From positions 4,149,501 to 4,213,500 of the forward strand of contig NZ_CP119075.1 of assembly GCF_029023725.1 (NCBI RefSeq): a DNA stretch of 64,000 bases, read 5' to 3'. A model generated the notes under the pieces. That model was not told the origin of the DNA, did not search any database, and was given only the letters and a program-made list of their open reading frames with translations. The stretch is from Synoicihabitans lomoniglobus (GTDB lineage Bacteria; Verrucomicrobiota; Verrucomicrobiia; Opitutales; Opitutaceae). Both the position numbers and the translations under genes were made by a program. Every line of letters begins with the position of its first letter. The first letter of the stretch is position 1. This document shows positions 36,706 to 49,399 of this stretch, in pieces.

Positions 36706-39420
36706 TCAGTCGGCCTTCAGCATGCGCTGCGGGTCAACGCGCGAAGCTCGACGCGCGGGCAGCCAGCCGCCGACCACCGCAGCCAGCACCCCGCCGCCCG
36801 CGGCCACGATCCCCACCACGGCGCTGGGCGAGGCATCCCACCAACTCACCACGGGCACGCCCCACGCGACTAGCGCCACCAGCGCACCACCGCCGGCCGC
36901 GCCCTGGAGTCCAATACGCAAGCCGTCGTGAAGCACGCCGCGCAGCAGGCGGTTGGGCGTTGCTCCCAGCGCCGCTCGCACCGCCAACTCGCGCTGGCGT
37001 AATGTGACGAGGTGAGCCAGCGATCCACCCACGCCAAAAGTCGCGAGCAACATCGCCACGCCCGCAATGATCGTGGCAAGCCGGGACGAGGCGATCTCCC
37101 GGCGCATGTTGCCTTCGCGGCGCTCGCCGAGCGTTTCCCAACGGCCAAACACGAGTCCGGGCTCTGCCGCTTCCAAGGCTTCGACCAACATTCGCCGCAC
37201 CGCGTCGGGATGGCGGGACACCCGCACCGCCAGGAAACCATAGCCCCATTGGTTTTGCTCGCCCGGGGTGAAGAACATCTCCGTTTCCGTTTCGCGGGCC
37301 TGGTTGATGCCCGCGTCGGCCACAATTCCAATCACGGTCATGTCGTTTTCGGTCGCTTCGTAATCATAGCCAAATTGCTCGCCGATGACATCGGCCCGGC
37401 CCCACATGGCCCGGGCGAAGGCGCGCGTCACGACCGCGACTTGTGGCGCATCGTCCGTGTCCGTGACTTCGAACCAACGGCCCTGCAGCAGACGCAGTCC
37501 CACCGTAGCCAAATAGTCGATATCAGCCGTGTCTTGCTGGTAGTTGCCTCCCCGCCCCGTCAGCCCTTCGCCGCGCGGAAACACGCCGCTCCGGGAGCGA
37601 CTCCCCGCGAGGATGCCATTGGAGGAAAGCCCCACCCGTTCGACGCCGGGAACCTGTTCCACGGTATTGCGCAGACGCTGGTTGAGTCCCGCCAATCCGT
37701 CCGAGGTATAGCCGGCCGCACGAGGATTAAATCGAGTCGTCAGCACGGTATCGCGTTCGAAACCCGGGTCACGATTCAGCACCTCCGCGATCTCTCCACC
37801 CAAACTCAACGACACCGCCACCAGCATGACTGCGAGCGCGAGTTGCACCGCGACCAAGGCGCGGCCCACGCGTTGCGGCATCGAACCTCCGCCCATGGCA
37901 CCGTTCAGCGCCACCAACGGCTGCAAGCGCGCGATCCACCAAGCGGGCACGAGCGCACATCCCACACTGCAGAACAATGCCACCCCGACCAGCATCGTGA
38001 GCTGCGACCATCCCACCAGTTCGAGCGTCAACGTCGCTCCCGGCGTGAGCAATTGCGCCGCCGCGGGCAACATCCACGTCGCCAACAGCAGACCCACCAC
38101 GGCGCCCAAAATCCCACACACGACCGCTTCCACCACCGCCAAACGGCAAGTGCGCCAGCGTCCCGCGCCCAAAGACAACCGCACCCCCATCTCGCGATGC
38201 CGCGAGAGTGTGCGCACCAGCATGATGCCGGATAGGTTCGCGCACGTGAGCAGCAACAGACTCACCACCAACCCCGTCAACATGCGGCCAGTGCCAGCAA
38301 AAGCATTGCGAGCGTTCGAGTAGCCCCCGGGGGCGGCCACGACCTGCCAGCTCATACGACGCACGCCCTCACGTTCTTCCGGACTATTGATCTGCGAAAT
38401 CAAATCTTCCCGGTCCGGCGCGACCGCCATCTCCAACGCCGGGCCCACGGTGGCCACGGCCAATCCAGACGGGACTCTGACCAACGTCTCAAGCCAACGC
38501 ACGCGGTTCTCGCGATTCCAGTCCGGATCGTTCGGGCGGTCGTCCGACGCGAATTCATGCGCATTGCTCGATATCCCGAGCTGCGGCTGCAACGCGGTCG
38601 GGAAAAACAAATCGACGCGGTCCACCGCATCGAAGCCATGGAACCGCTCGGGTAACACGCCAACGACTTCGAGCTCCATTTGGTTGACCAACAGTTCCTG
38701 GCCCACCGCCGCCGGCGCGGATCCATACTCGCGCTGCGCCCAAGCATACGACACCACGGCCACCGGCGCGCCTTCACCGATGCGATCATCACCCGGATTG
38801 AGCAGGCGACCGTGGGCGGGGATCAACCCCAACCCCGCGAACGCTCCGCCGGAGACGAGCTGACCGCTCACACTTTGAGCCGGTTGGCGGCCACGCTGCA
38901 CCGTCACTTGGGTTTCACCCCCATAGGCGATCACCGCCGCTTGGGGCACGTTCGCGCGCAATCGGTCCAACGTCGCTCGCGAAAACCACGCCGGCTGTCC
39001 CTCGGCATCCGCGATCAGATGCAACTCCTCCGGCTCCGGCACGGGCAAGGCGCGCCGCAGCATCGCGTCCGTGAGCACATAAACCGACAACGTCGCCGCC
39101 AGGCCGACGGCCAGCAGCCCGATCATGCTCAGGGCGTAACCGCGGCGTCGTGTGAGATTTCGCAATGCCAACGAAATGTCGCGACCAAGCTCTTCCAACC
39201 ACGGCCACCCCGCCTGCTCCCGATAGGATTCGCGCGTCAGCGTTTTATTGCCCAGATCGCGCTGCGCCGCCCGTCGCGCGGCCGCCGGCGACAGCCCCCG
39301 GCGCTCATGTTCCGCGACCAGTTCGTCGAAATGAAAGGCCAGCTCTTCGTCGAGCCGTCGGCGCAGTTCGCCGCGTTTCCCCCAATGCTTCAGGCGATTG
39401 ATCCAGATTCCGAAACGCAT
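36706..39420 (-). CDS. ADOP-type duplicated MacB/FtsX permease
   Basis: 904 residues from the ATG at 39420; the frame is open further upstream but that part overlaps the PadR gene. A helical N-terminus (RRRLDEELAFHFDELVAEHERRG) precedes two copies of the MacB periplasmic core plus FtsX permease: copy one about 80-480 (NLTRRRGYALSMIGLLAVGL) and copy two about 490-904 (RVGRALVAVQLALAVMLVAVSLSLG). This is the acidobacterial duplicated orphan permease (ADOP) layout, which has no ATPase of its own nearby. These proteins are widespread with PadR regulators and their cargo is unknown. The PadR gene lies 14 nt upstream. Confidence 0.88.
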   Translation of the reverse strand: MRFGIWINRLKHWGKRGELRRRLDEELAFHFDELVAEHERRGLSPAAARRAAQRDLGNKTLTRESYREQAGWPWLEELGRDISLALRNLTRRRGYALSMIGLLAVGLAATLSVYVLTDAMLRRALPVPEPEELHLIADAEGQPAWFSRATLDRLRANVPQAAVIAYGGETQVTVQRGRQPAQSVSGQLVSGGAFAGLGLIPAHGRLLNPGDDRIGEGAPVAVVSYAWAQREYGSAPAAVGQELLVNQMELEVVGVLPERFHGFDAVDRVDLFFPTALQPQLGISSNAHEFASDDRPNDPDWNRENRVRWLETLVRVPSGLAVATVGPALEMAVAPDREDLISQINSPEEREGVRRMSWQVVAAPGGYSNARNAFAGTGRMLTGLVVSLLLLTCANLSGIMLVRTLSRHREMGVRLSLGAGRWRTCRLAVVEAVVCGILGAVVGLLLATWMLPAAAQLLTPGATLTLELVGWSQLTMLVGVALFCSVGCALVPAWWIARLQPLVALNGAMGGGSMPQRVGRALVAVQLALAVMLVAVSLSLGGEIAEVLNRDPGFERDTVLTTRFNPRAAGYTSDGLAGLNQRLRNTVEQVPGVERVGLSSNGILAGSRSRSGVFPRGEGLTGRGGNYQQDTADIDYLATVGLRLLQGRWFEVTDTDDAPQVAVVTRAFARAMWGRADVIGEQFGYDYEATENDMTVIGIVADAGINQARETETEMFFTPGEQNQWGYGFLAVRVSRHPDAVRRMLVEALEAAEPGLVFGRWETLGERREGNMRREIASSRLATIIAGVAMLLATFGVGGSLAHLVTLRQRELAVRAALGATPNRLLRGVLHDGLRIGLQGAAGGGALVALVAWGVPVVSWWDASPSAVVGIVAAGGGVLAAVVGGWLPARRASRVDPQRMLKAD

Positions 39421-39434
39421 GATAAATCGAGGGG

Positions 39435-39785
39435 TCAGACGGTGGACGGCTCGGCGATGATGGCGTTGACGGCCGCACTCAGCAGCCGCCACCGGTTGAT
39501 CTCGCTCTCCAGTTGCGCCTTGCCGGCCGCCGTCAGCTGATAAAAGCGCGCCCGCCGGTTCTTGTCGCTCACGCCCCATTCCGACGTGATGAGCGCCTGC
39601 TGCTCGAGCCGGAGCAACGCCGGGTAAAGGGTGCCCTGGTTCAGCGCGAGCAAATCGCCCGAAACCTGTTCGATGCGCCGGGCAATGCCGTAACCATGCT
39701 GCGGCCCCAGCGCGGAGAGCGTCTTGAGCACCAACAGGTCCAACGTGCCTTGCAATACATCCAACCGACTGGGCGACTTCTTCAT
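39435..39785 (-). CDS. PadR-family regulator of the ADOP permease
   Basis: 116 residues from the ATG at 39785; an ATG at 39800 would add five residues, but the -10 candidate overlaps it. A PadR winged helix: SRLDVLQGTLDLLVLKTLSA, HGYGIARRIEQVS, LNQGTLYPALLRLEQQALI, then DKNRRARFYQLTAAG as the wing. This fits the subfamily found beside ADOP permeases. It should repress its own operon, released by a small aromatic or drug-like molecule. A 20-bp dyad spans its promoter at 39795-39814. Confidence 0.9.
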   Translation of the reverse strand: MKKSPSRLDVLQGTLDLLVLKTLSALGPQHGYGIARRIEQVSGDLLALNQGTLYPALLRLEQQALITSEWGVSDKNRRARFYQLTAAGKAQLESEINRWRLLSAAVNAIIAEPSTV

Positions 39786-39794
39786 GTTGGCAAT

Positions 39795-39814
39795 CAACAT
39801 AAGTCTTTATGTTG
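39795..39814 (-). promoter_or_regulatory. Probable PadR operator and promoter
   Basis: CAACATAA and TTATGTTG flank GTCT in a perfect dyad. On the minus strand a -35-like TTGACG (39817-39822) and a -10-like TATGTT (39796-39801) have 15 nt between, so the dyad lies across the spacer and -10. This is a good place for autorepression. Confidence 0.55.
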
Positions 39815-39900
39815 GCCGTCAACAGGGAAATGGAAGGACCGGATCCGTGCCGCCTCGCGCCGCGTCGTCGAGATATCCGCCAAGCCATGAACGAAATGCA

Positions 39901-39915
39901 TGGTTTAGGCATTGC
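39901..39915 (+). promoter_or_regulatory. Candidate sigma-54 promoter for amtB
   Basis: TGGTTTAGGCATTGC has the -24 GG and -12 GC at the exact sigma-54 spacing (TGG-N8-TTGC), 76 nt before the ATG of amtB. Bases between do not match the full consensus. amtB-glnK genes are often sigma-54 dependent. Confidence 0.4.
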
Positions 39916-39991
39916 CCGCAGGTATTAACAATTTTCATTGTGGGCCCTTGATGCGCTTTCTTCCGGCGCTCGACGCTCACCCCTGCCCCCC

Positions 39992-41646
<1,655 letters not shown>

Positions 41647-41792
41647 TCGCTGACAACGCCCGGGGGGGCGACGGCGAAGCCGCCAGCGCAATTCGCCGCC
41701 TTTACCGGGCGCAATTATTTGATTTTTACGATTGGAAATCCGGTCGTTCAGGCGTCTGTAAGGGCGTGCCTGTAGAGTCGCCTACATCCTGA

Positions 41793-42913
<1,121 letters not shown>

Positions 42914-42914
42914 G

Positions 42915-43628
42915 TTACGATTGGCCACCCGGGCCGCCAAGCTGTCCCACCGGCGGATACGCCGGGGCGAGTCGCCGCGGGTCGGCTCCGGCGAGGAAGC
43001 GCAGGAGGAGCGCGCCATTGCGCAGTTGTTGTTTAAGGTGACCGCGCGCCCGAAAGCGACGCGCCGACGTGGTTACACTTGCGGGCAACACGTCGACCGG
43101 TCGGTGCTGACGTGCCCGCTGCAGCAAGTCCACATCCTCAAAAAGTGGCCACGGCTCGAACCCGCCCAGCTTCCGATAATAACTGGCGCGAATCAAAATC
43201 CCCTGATCGCCAAAGCGCGTGAATACCGAGTCGAACCGCGTGAACCACGCACTGCGTTTCAGCAGCCAATGCGGGTCGTCGAATTTAACGCGAAAACTCG
43301 CCACCCGCCCGCGCTCGCTGGCGCAATACGCTTGGGCGACCTCGCGGGCAGGCGCGTCAATCAAGGTGTCGGCGTGTAGAAAGAGGAGCCAGGGTCGGGT
43401 CGCCAAGCGACTGCCGGCATGCAGTTGCACGCCCCGCCCGCGCTGCGGCGCAATCCACGTGCGCACCCCGGCACCGATCGCGAGGGCCAGGGTTTGGTCC
43501 GTGCTGCCCCCATCGACCACGATGACTTCGGCGGCGGGCCACACCTGCGCCAGCCGTCGCAACGTCGCGGGCAAATGGGCCGCTTCATTGAGGGTCGGGA
43601 TAATTACGGAAGGGGCGGAGATCGCCAT
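42915..43628 (-). CDS. TIGR04283-type family 2 glycosyltransferase
   Basis: 237 residues from the ATG at 43628, which overlaps the previous gene's stop in TGATG. GT2 fold: SVIIPTLNEAAHLPATLRRL, then EVIVVDGGSTDQTLALA and FLHADTLIDAPA with the metal-binding DxD-like HAD, and GDQGILIRASYYRKLGGF. This matches the TIGR04283 group, often described as linked to arsenosugar synthesis or to radical-SAM partners. No arsenic gene is adjacent here, so that role is not supported by context. Its partners are exported DUF3047 and DUF547 proteins. Confidence 0.87.
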   Translation of the reverse strand: MAISAPSVIIPTLNEAAHLPATLRRLAQVWPAAEVIVVDGGSTDQTLALAIGAGVRTWIAPQRGRGVQLHAGSRLATRPWLLFLHADTLIDAPAREVAQAYCASERGRVASFRVKFDDPHWLLKRSAWFTRFDSVFTRFGDQGILIRASYYRKLGGFEPWPLFEDVDLLQRARQHRPVDVLPASVTTSARRFRARGHLKQQLRNGALLLRFLAGADPRRLAPAYPPVGQLGGPGGQS

Positions 43629-44353
43629 CACGGAGCAGCGTTCGCGGGTGCCGGACTTATTTCCAGCACCATGTCGGAAAACCAGCCGGTGGCCCGGTGA
43701 TCCGATCCATCGGTGTCCACCATGACGGCAATGGCGTTGATCACAGAGGGCGCTTCACCAAAACAGGCGGCATAGTCGGCGAGCACATCCCGGGTTTCAA
43801 AACGCCACTCCACCGGCGTCGGTGTTTGTCGATCGCTGTCACTCTGCAGCACCATCAGGCGCACGTGATCACTGTAAGGGCTCGCAAAGCGGCTCCCTTC
43901 CGGTTCGCGGGCGGACCACACATAATTGATGGCCCGGGTGCGGGTCGGCAGCCACGATGTTTCGAAGATCACAAACACGCGCGCCGCGTAGTTGTCGCCG
44001 GCCTTGGTGCGCTCGGGCGGATCACCCTGCAAGGTGCCGGTCGCATGCCAGCGCCAACGCAGGACCGCATGAGTGGGTTGCTCCACCTTGAGCTCGCGAA
44101 CCAGCGATCGGTTCGCGTCTTCACTGCGCCCCACCAGCACTTGGCGTCCGGCCATCATCTCCCACGTGTAGTGGGTGGGTTTGATCAACGGGAAACCGCG
44201 GACGCTCCAAGCCGCCGTTGATTCCGGAGTAATGAGTTCGATTTTCGCCACCACCGGTTGGACGCTCGGCGATGATCCCACGACGGCCCCCGCCATACCG
44301 GCTGCCAGCAGCAAACGTCCGCCGCGTAAGGCGGCATGGCAGGAAACCCACAT
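43628..44353 (-). CDS. Exported DUF3047 protein
   Basis: 241 residues from the ATG at 44353 (a TTG six codons upstream is less likely), opening with a signal peptide (GGRLLLAAGMAGAVVGSS). The body has LRWRWHATGTLQGDPPERTKAGDNYAARVFVIFE-like residues, INYVWSAREPEG and AIAVMVDTDGSDHRATGWFSD, all standard for DUF3047. The family is thought to have a jelly-roll, sugar- or surface-binding fold. It is the first gene of the operon with the glycosyltransferase and DUF547. Confidence 0.87.
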   Translation of the reverse strand: MWVSCHAALRGGRLLLAAGMAGAVVGSSPSVQPVVAKIELITPESTAAWSVRGFPLIKPTHYTWEMMAGRQVLVGRSEDANRSLVRELKVEQPTHAVLRWRWHATGTLQGDPPERTKAGDNYAARVFVIFETSWLPTRTRAINYVWSAREPEGSRFASPYSDHVRLMVLQSDSDRQTPTPVEWRFETRDVLADYAACFGEAPSVINAIAVMVDTDGSDHRATGWFSDMVLEISPAPANAAP

Positions 44354-44433
44354 GCCGACAGGTTCGCGCAACTCACGGCACGGAGCAATCCCGTCCCTGA
44401 AAAGTTCCTGCGACAGCCATGCGGCTTAAGTAG

Positions 44434-44450
44434 CCTACCTACAAGGTAGG
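44434..44450. promoter_or_regulatory. 17-bp inverted repeat upstream of the DUF3047 operon
   Basis: CCTACCT-ACA-AGGTAGG is perfectly paired. On the minus strand it reads CTACCTTGTAGGTAGGC, which partly resembles the CTAC..GTAGGCGTAT elements at 28371 and 29080. It lies about 80 nt before the DUF3047 ATG. Confidence 0.45.
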
Positions 44451-44486
44451 TGGGCGATCGCGTTTTACCACCCGTGCTCGGTATTT

Positions 44487-44508
44487 ATCGCGCGCGAGCG
44501 CGCTCCTT
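44487..44508. repeat. Single REP-like arm, copy 3
   Basis: ATCGCGCGCGAGCGCGCTCC plus TT matches the arms of the elements at 9947 and 14097. The second arm is absent. It lies just past the end of sdhB. Confidence 0.6.
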
Positions 44509-44533
44509 GGCCATCCCGACGGGCGCGTCTGCC

Positions 44534-45331
44534 TCAGATCGCGGGCTTGCCTTGGAAGGCGGAGCGGAAGGTGGCCTTGGTGTAGTCCCGGTTCATCCGG
44601 GCAATGAAGTCGTGGCTGATGAGCTTCGGGCAGGCGGCGGAACACTCGTATTGATTCGAGCAGTTGCCGAAACCCAATGCATCCATGGTCGACACCATGT
44701 TGAGCACGCGTTGGTCGCGCTCGGGCTGCCCCTGCGGCAGGAGCGCCAATTGCGAAACCTTGGCGCCGACGAAGAGCATGGCGGAGGAATTCTTACAGGC
44801 CGCGACGCAGGCGCCACAGCCGATGCAAGCGGCGGCGTCCATGGCGAGGTCGGCGTTTTCCTTGGGAATCGGCGTGGCATTGGCGTCGCAGGCCGCGCCC
44901 GTGCGCACACTGATGAAACCGCCCGCCTGTTGAATTTTATCAAAGGCCGTTCGATCCGTGACCAAGTCCTTGATGACGGGGAAGGGATTCGCCCGGTAAG
45001 GCTCGACCACGATCACATCGCCATCGTTGAAACTGCGCACATAGGTCTGGCAGGAGGCGATGCCCTCGTGCGGACCGTGAGGTTTGCCGTCGATGACCAG
45101 CGAGCACGTGCCGCAGATGCCCTCGCGACAATCATGGGCAAACGCGATGGGCTCCTCCCCCCGCTGCTCGAGATCGTCGTTGATCACGTCCAGCAGCTCG
45201 AGAAAGGACATGTTCGGGTTCAAGTCCGTCGCCTTGTAGTCGACAAACTTACCCTCGGTGGCGGTATCGCTTTGGCGCCACACGCGCAGGGTCAGAGCAA
45301 TGTTTTTGGTGGAAGAAGTGTCAGCGACCAT
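44534..45331 (-). CDS. sdhB: Succinate dehydrogenase iron-sulfur subunit
   Basis: 265 residues. Passes electrons from FAD to quinone through three iron-sulfur clusters: the 2Fe-2S site [15 protein letters not shown], the 4Fe-4S site [14 protein letters not shown] and the 3Fe-4S site around [15 protein letters not shown]. Last gene of sdhCAB, 30 nt after sdhA. The arrangement with a single cytochrome subunit is the type-B enzyme found in Bacteroidetes, Bacillus and related groups. Confidence 0.94.
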   Translation of the reverse strand: MVADTSSTKNIALTLRVWRQSDTATEGKFVDYKATDLNPNMSFLELLDVINDDLEQRGEEPIAFAHDCREGICGTCSLVIDGKPHGPHEGIASCQTYVRSFNDGDVIVVEPYRANPFPVIKDLVTDRTAFDKIQQAGGFISVRTGAACDANATPIPKENADLAMDAAACIGCGACVAACKNSSAMLFVGAKVSQLALLPQGQPERDQRVLNMVSTMDALGFGNCSNQYECSAACPKLISHDFIARMNRDYTKATFRSAFQGKPAI

Positions 45332-45361
45332 CGGGAGAAACAGGTTGGTGGGTTCCGTGGA

Positions 45362-47284
45362 TTACTTGTAGGACCGGACGCTCATCTTGACCGTCTCGTA
45401 GTTCAGGTTTTCGACATTGCGGGTCGGCTCCTTGCCTTCGCCTTGATACTCCCACGCCGCGACGTGGGCAAAGTTGTCATCGTCGCGAAGACACTCGCCA
45501 TCCGGATGCTGGTATTCCTCGCGGAAGTGACCGCCGCAGCTCTCTTCGCGAGTGAGCGCGTCGCGGCACATCAGTTCGCCCAGTTCGAGGAAATCGGCCA
45601 CGCGCCCGGCTTTTTCGAGCGCTTGATTGAGCGATTCGTCGGAGCCGGGGACATTGACGTTGGCCCAGAATTCTTCGCGCAACTGCGGGATGAGTTCGAT
45701 GGCCTTTTCGAGGCCTTCCTTGGTGCGGGCCATGCCGCAGTGATCCCACATGATCTTGCCGAGGCGTTTGTGAAAGTGGCTGACGGGTTCCTTGCCCTTG
45801 GTGGCCAGCAAACGCTTGGTCGTCGCGCTGACATCCGCGGCGGCCGCTTTGAAGGCGGCGTCGTCGGCCGAGGGCGCGGAGCCGGGTTTCTGGGTGGCGA
45901 GGTAGTTGCCCACCGTGTAGGGCGCGACGAAGTAACCGTCGGCGAGTCCCTGCATCAGCGCGGAGGCACCGAGACGATTGGCCCCGTGGTCGGAGAAATT
46001 GGCTTCACCCAGCACGAACAATCCGGGGACATTGGACATCAGGTTGTAGTCCACCCAGAGTCCGCCCATGGTGTAGTGGACGGCGGGGAAGATCCGCATC
46101 GGCTGCTCGTAAGCCGATTCGTTGGTGATCTCCTTGTAGATGTCGAAGAGGTTGCCGTAACGGGCGCGCACGGTGTCGGCCCCCAGACGATTGATGGCGT
46201 CACCGAAATCCAGATACACCCCGAGGCCGGTCGGCCCGACACCGCGACCTTCGTCGCACATGCGCTTGGCCGCGCGGGAGGAAACGTCGCGGGGAGCGAG
46301 GTTGCCGAAGCTCGGATAAATGCGTTCGAGGTAGTAATCGCGGTCGGCTTCGGGAATCGATGCGGGCGGCTTGCCGCAGTCCTCGGCTTTTTTGGGCACC
46401 CAGATGCGACCGTCATTGCGGAGCGACTCCGACATGAGCGTGAGCTTGGACTGGTAATCGCCGGAAACGGGAATGCAGGTCGGGTGGATCTGCGTGTAAC
46501 ACGGGTTGGCGAAACAGGCGCCCTTTTTGTAGGCGCGCCACGCGGCGGTGACATTGGAACCACGCGCGTAGGTCGAGAGATTGAAGACGTTGCCGTAGCC
46601 GCCCGTGGCCATGACGACCGCGTCGCCGGCGTGGCGGGTGATCTCGCCGGTGATGAGATTGCGCACCACGATGCCCTTGGCCTGACCATCGACGAGCACG
46701 ATATCGAGCATCTCGGCGTGGGTGTGCATCTTCACCGCTCCGGCCCCGATCATCTTGGATAGCGCGGAATAGGCCCCGAGCAGCAACTGCTGACCCGTCT
46801 GGCCACGAGCGTAGAATGTGCGGGAAACCTGCGCGCCACCAAAAGAACGGTTGGCGAGCAGACCACCGTATTCCCGGGCGAACGGGACGCCCTGCGCGAC
46901 GCATTGATCGATGATATTGACCGAAACCTCGGCGAGGCGATGGACGTTGGCTTCGCGGGAGCGGTAGTCGCCCCCCTTTACCGTGTCATAGAACAGACGA
47001 TAAACGCTGTCGCCGTCGTTTTGATAGTTCTTGGCCGCATTGATGCCTCCTTGGGCGGCGATCGAGTGAGCGCGGCGAGGGCTGTCGTGGAATACGAAGC
47101 ACTCCACTTGATAACCGAGCTCGGCCATGGTGGCGGCGGTGGACGCGCCGGCGAGACCGGCCCCGACGACGAGCACCTTGTATTTCCGTTTGTTGGCCGG
47201 GTTGACCAACTTCATGTTCGCTTTGTAGTTCGTCCACTTGTCGGCGAGCGGGCCGGGAGGAACGTTGGAATTCAGTTGGGCCAT
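45362..47284 (-). CDS. sdhA: Succinate dehydrogenase flavoprotein subunit
   Basis: 640 residues from the ATG at 47284. Oxidises succinate to fumarate in the TCA cycle at the inner face of the membrane. The FAD site is [20 protein letters not shown], the covalent flavin His is in [13 protein letters not shown], and [15 protein letters not shown] and [15 protein letters not shown] line the active site. The length and the long insert at 430-500 are typical of type-B SdhA. sdhC ends 11 nt upstream. Confidence 0.94.
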   Translation of the reverse strand: MAQLNSNVPPGPLADKWTNYKANMKLVNPANKRKYKVLVVGAGLAGASTAATMAELGYQVECFVFHDSPRRAHSIAAQGGINAAKNYQNDGDSVYRLFYDTVKGGDYRSREANVHRLAEVSVNIIDQCVAQGVPFAREYGGLLANRSFGGAQVSRTFYARGQTGQQLLLGAYSALSKMIGAGAVKMHTHAEMLDIVLVDGQAKGIVVRNLITGEITRHAGDAVVMATGGYGNVFNLSTYARGSNVTAAWRAYKKGACFANPCYTQIHPTCIPVSGDYQSKLTLMSESLRNDGRIWVPKKAEDCGKPPASIPEADRDYYLERIYPSFGNLAPRDVSSRAAKRMCDEGRGVGPTGLGVYLDFGDAINRLGADTVRARYGNLFDIYKEITNESAYEQPMRIFPAVHYTMGGLWVDYNLMSNVPGLFVLGEANFSDHGANRLGASALMQGLADGYFVAPYTVGNYLATQKPGSAPSADDAAFKAAAADVSATTKRLLATKGKEPVSHFHKRLGKIMWDHCGMARTKEGLEKAIELIPQLREEFWANVNVPGSDESLNQALEKAGRVADFLELGELMCRDALTREESCGGHFREEYQHPDGECLRDDDNFAHVAAWEYQGEGKEPTRNVENLNYETVKMSVRSYK

Positions 47285-47295
47285 GACGGAAAGCG

Positions 47296-48078
47296 TTAGC
47301 GTTGGGAAATCAGTTGGGAGTGGGCGGTGGTGCCCTCGGCAGGCTTGACGACACCGGTCAGGATCGCCCCGGGAATGGCGAGATTGCCCAGAAAATAGAG
47401 CAGGCAAAATAGCCCCACCACTCGCCGCAAACCGCCCGACCAGGAGCCGTTGCGCAGGCCGAACGTCTGGAAAACCGAATCGGCGCCATGCCAAAGATGG
47501 AGGCTCAACAGCCCCACCGCGACGATATAGAAGAGCGATACCAACGGGTGAGCGAAACCGAGAAACACCATCGAATAGACGTCGTGAACTTCGGTGCCGG
47601 CTTCGGCCAACGGAATGCCCAGCTCCCGGACATCGTGCTGCATCGTCCAATGAGGCAAAGCCGTTTTGAACGTCTCCGTTCCCGCCGCCCCCACGGTGAA
47701 GTGCGCGAGGTGGTAAAGGATGAACGCCAGCACCACGAGGCCGCTCATCCGCATGTAGCGAGAAGCCACGGTCGCCCGCAGCCAGCGGTTGACGCCGTAG
47801 TTTTTGGGTCCGCGGGCCGCTTTGCTTTCCAGCGTCAACACCACCGCCGCCCAGATGTGAATCACCACACAGGCGAGCAGGAACAGACGCACCGCCCACA
47901 GCGCAGGCCCCAGGGACTGCAGGAAATGGGCGTAGCCGTTAATGTGGTCCGGAGCCAAAAAGATCTGCAAATTGCCGACCAAATGCCCAGTGACAAACCC
48001 GACCAAAACGAGGCCGGTCACCGCCATCAGCAGCTTGCGACCGATGGATGATGTGAACAAGTTGCGGAACAGGTTCAT
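47296..48078 (-). CDS. sdhC: Succinate dehydrogenase cytochrome b subunit
   Basis: 260 residues from the ATG at 48078. Five predicted membrane helices and several helix-borne His ([42 protein letters not shown]) for two hemes b, as in the b558 family of type-B enzymes. It anchors SdhAB and reduces menaquinone or another quinone. First gene of the operon. Confidence 0.92.
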   Translation of the reverse strand: MNLFRNLFTSSIGRKLLMAVTGLVLVGFVTGHLVGNLQIFLAPDHINGYAHFLQSLGPALWAVRLFLLACVVIHIWAAVVLTLESKAARGPKNYGVNRWLRATVASRYMRMSGLVVLAFILYHLAHFTVGAAGTETFKTALPHWTMQHDVRELGIPLAEAGTEVHDVYSMVFLGFAHPLVSLFYIVAVGLLSLHLWHGADSVFQTFGLRNGSWSGGLRRVVGLFCLLYFLGNLAIPGAILTGVVKPAEGTTAHSQLISQR

Positions 48079-48272
48079 CGATAATATGTTAAGCGGGGTT
48101 GAATCGGTCAGACCTTTCGCCCGACCCGGGAATGGGGACGTTGGCACCCTCAATTACAGATGTAAACGCCCCAGCCGTCGCTTCCCTTCCCTATAAGGGC
48201 AACTAAAACGGCGGAGAAGTGTATGTCGCTTGGTCAGCGGGACTTGGAGGAAAGGTCGATTTGCCCTTGCAT

Positions 48273-48306
48273 CTAGGGTCAACACCCCATAGGGTCTTAA
48301 CCCTAG
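48273..48306. promoter_or_regulatory. TAGGGTC repeat cluster upstream of the PEP-CTERM gene
   Basis: CTAGGGTC (48273) and TAGGGTC (48290) are direct repeats, and TAGGGT-CTTA-ACCCTA (48290-48305) is an inverted repeat. The core TAGGGTCTTAAC reappears at 62463-62474 with one change (TAGGGTCCTAAC). Both lie 39-59 nt before the start codon of an exported protein. Confidence 0.5.
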
Positions 48307-48340
48307 ACTAAACGATTCAATCTTCGACCCGCCACCCGCC

Positions 48341-49399
48341 ATGTCATTATCCACGCTGTTCAACCGCCTCGCCACCATCGCCACGTTTGCGATCGTGCCA
48401 GCCGCGTTTGCCCAGATCGCGGTGACCGACATTTCCTACGGTCCGCGTCAAAACGATCCCAACTCTACTCAGGGTGGCATCACGTTTCGCAACGAATTGT
48501 ATGACGTGAACACCATCGATGCCGGTGGCGAATCCTACCGCTTCGACGGCCCCGTCGCCGACAGTGTGCACATTCGTCGCAACACCACCGCCGGTAACCC
48601 GGACAACACCACGTTGTTCTACCAAGTGCAGCAGAGCCGTTGGTCTGGCACGAGCGCCTATGGCACCGCCCCGACCACCTTGGAAGAGGTGTTTACCGAC
48701 GGAAACCTCTTCACGGGCGTGCGCGATCCGTTCGCCAACACCGGCAGCTCCAGCAACTCGCAGAACTCGAACATCGAGCGTATCGACTTCTATTTCGGCG
48801 ACTACGTCGTGCAGGAAGGCGCCGGCATCGTGTTCTTCGATTTGGAAAACGTCGGCAACCAAGGTGACGCGTTTAAAATCGCGGCCTTCGACAGCTGGGA
48901 TGCCTCCACCTACACCCCCGACTCCTACGCGAACACGGGGCTGAATATCGCGCCCGACTCGTTCGGCACCGGTCTTAATTCTCCCACCGACAACAGCAGC
49001 CTCGATTTCGGTCGGGCGACCTACACCAACAGCGACAACTTGTCGGGCAGCGCTTCAAACTTCACCGTGTTTGGTTCCGATCTGGAACTCGTGGGTATCA
49101 TGATCCGCTTCACCGATCTCGGACTGGAAGTCGGCAGCACGATTCAGGGCTTTTCCATCATGGCCAGCGACGTGAATGCCGCGACCAGCGTCGACCTCGT
49201 CGATTGGACGGACAACACCGTCTACCGCACCGACACCGATCGTAACACCCACGGTAATGTCGACTTCATGGGCTTTGGCGCCCAGCTGGCCAATCCCGTG
49301 CCGGAGCCTTCCAGCTATGGTGCGATCTTCGTCGGACTGCTGAGCGGGTTCTACCTCACGCGCCGTCGCCGCCACCATCGTGCGGCGGCCATCGCCTGA
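48341..49399 (+). CDS. PEP-CTERM surface protein
   Basis: 352 residues with an N-terminal signal peptide (IATFAIVPAAFAQI) and the C-terminal sorting signal VPEPSSYGAIFVGLLSG, hydrophobic helix and RRRR tail. Exosortase cleaves at this motif and attaches the protein to the surface or releases it. The body is rich in Asn, Ser, Thr, Asp (SSNSQNSNIERIDFYFGD; SSLDFGRATYTNSDNLSGS), usual for exopolysaccharide-associated proteins. No exosortase gene is in the window. Its stop abuts that of the convergent LuxE-like gene. Confidence 0.9.
   Translation: MSLSTLFNRLATIATFAIVPAAFAQIAVTDISYGPRQNDPNSTQGGITFRNELYDVNTIDAGGESYRFDGPVADSVHIRRNTTAGNPDNTTLFYQVQQSRWSGTSAYGTAPTTLEEVFTDGNLFTGVRDPFANTGSSSNSQNSNIERIDFYFGDYVVQEGAGIVFFDLENVGNQGDAFKIAAFDSWDASTYTPDSYANTGLNIAPDSFGTGLNSPTDNSSLDFGRATYTNSDNLSGSASNFTVFGSDLELVGIMIRFTDLGLEVGSTIQGFSIMASDVNAATSVDLVDWTDNTVYRTDTDRNTHGNVDFMGFGAQLANPVPEPSSYGAIFVGLLSGFYLTRRRRHHRAAAIA

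Noticed and set aside
39921..39991. A longer AmtB with 18 extra N-terminal residues
   Set aside because: The ATG at 39992 gives a normal signal peptide, while the extension is Arg/Pro-rich and unlike any export signal.
44450..46762. A 770-codon open frame opposite sdhB/sdhA
   Set aside because: Both sense genes are certain, and the antisense product has no recognisable domain.
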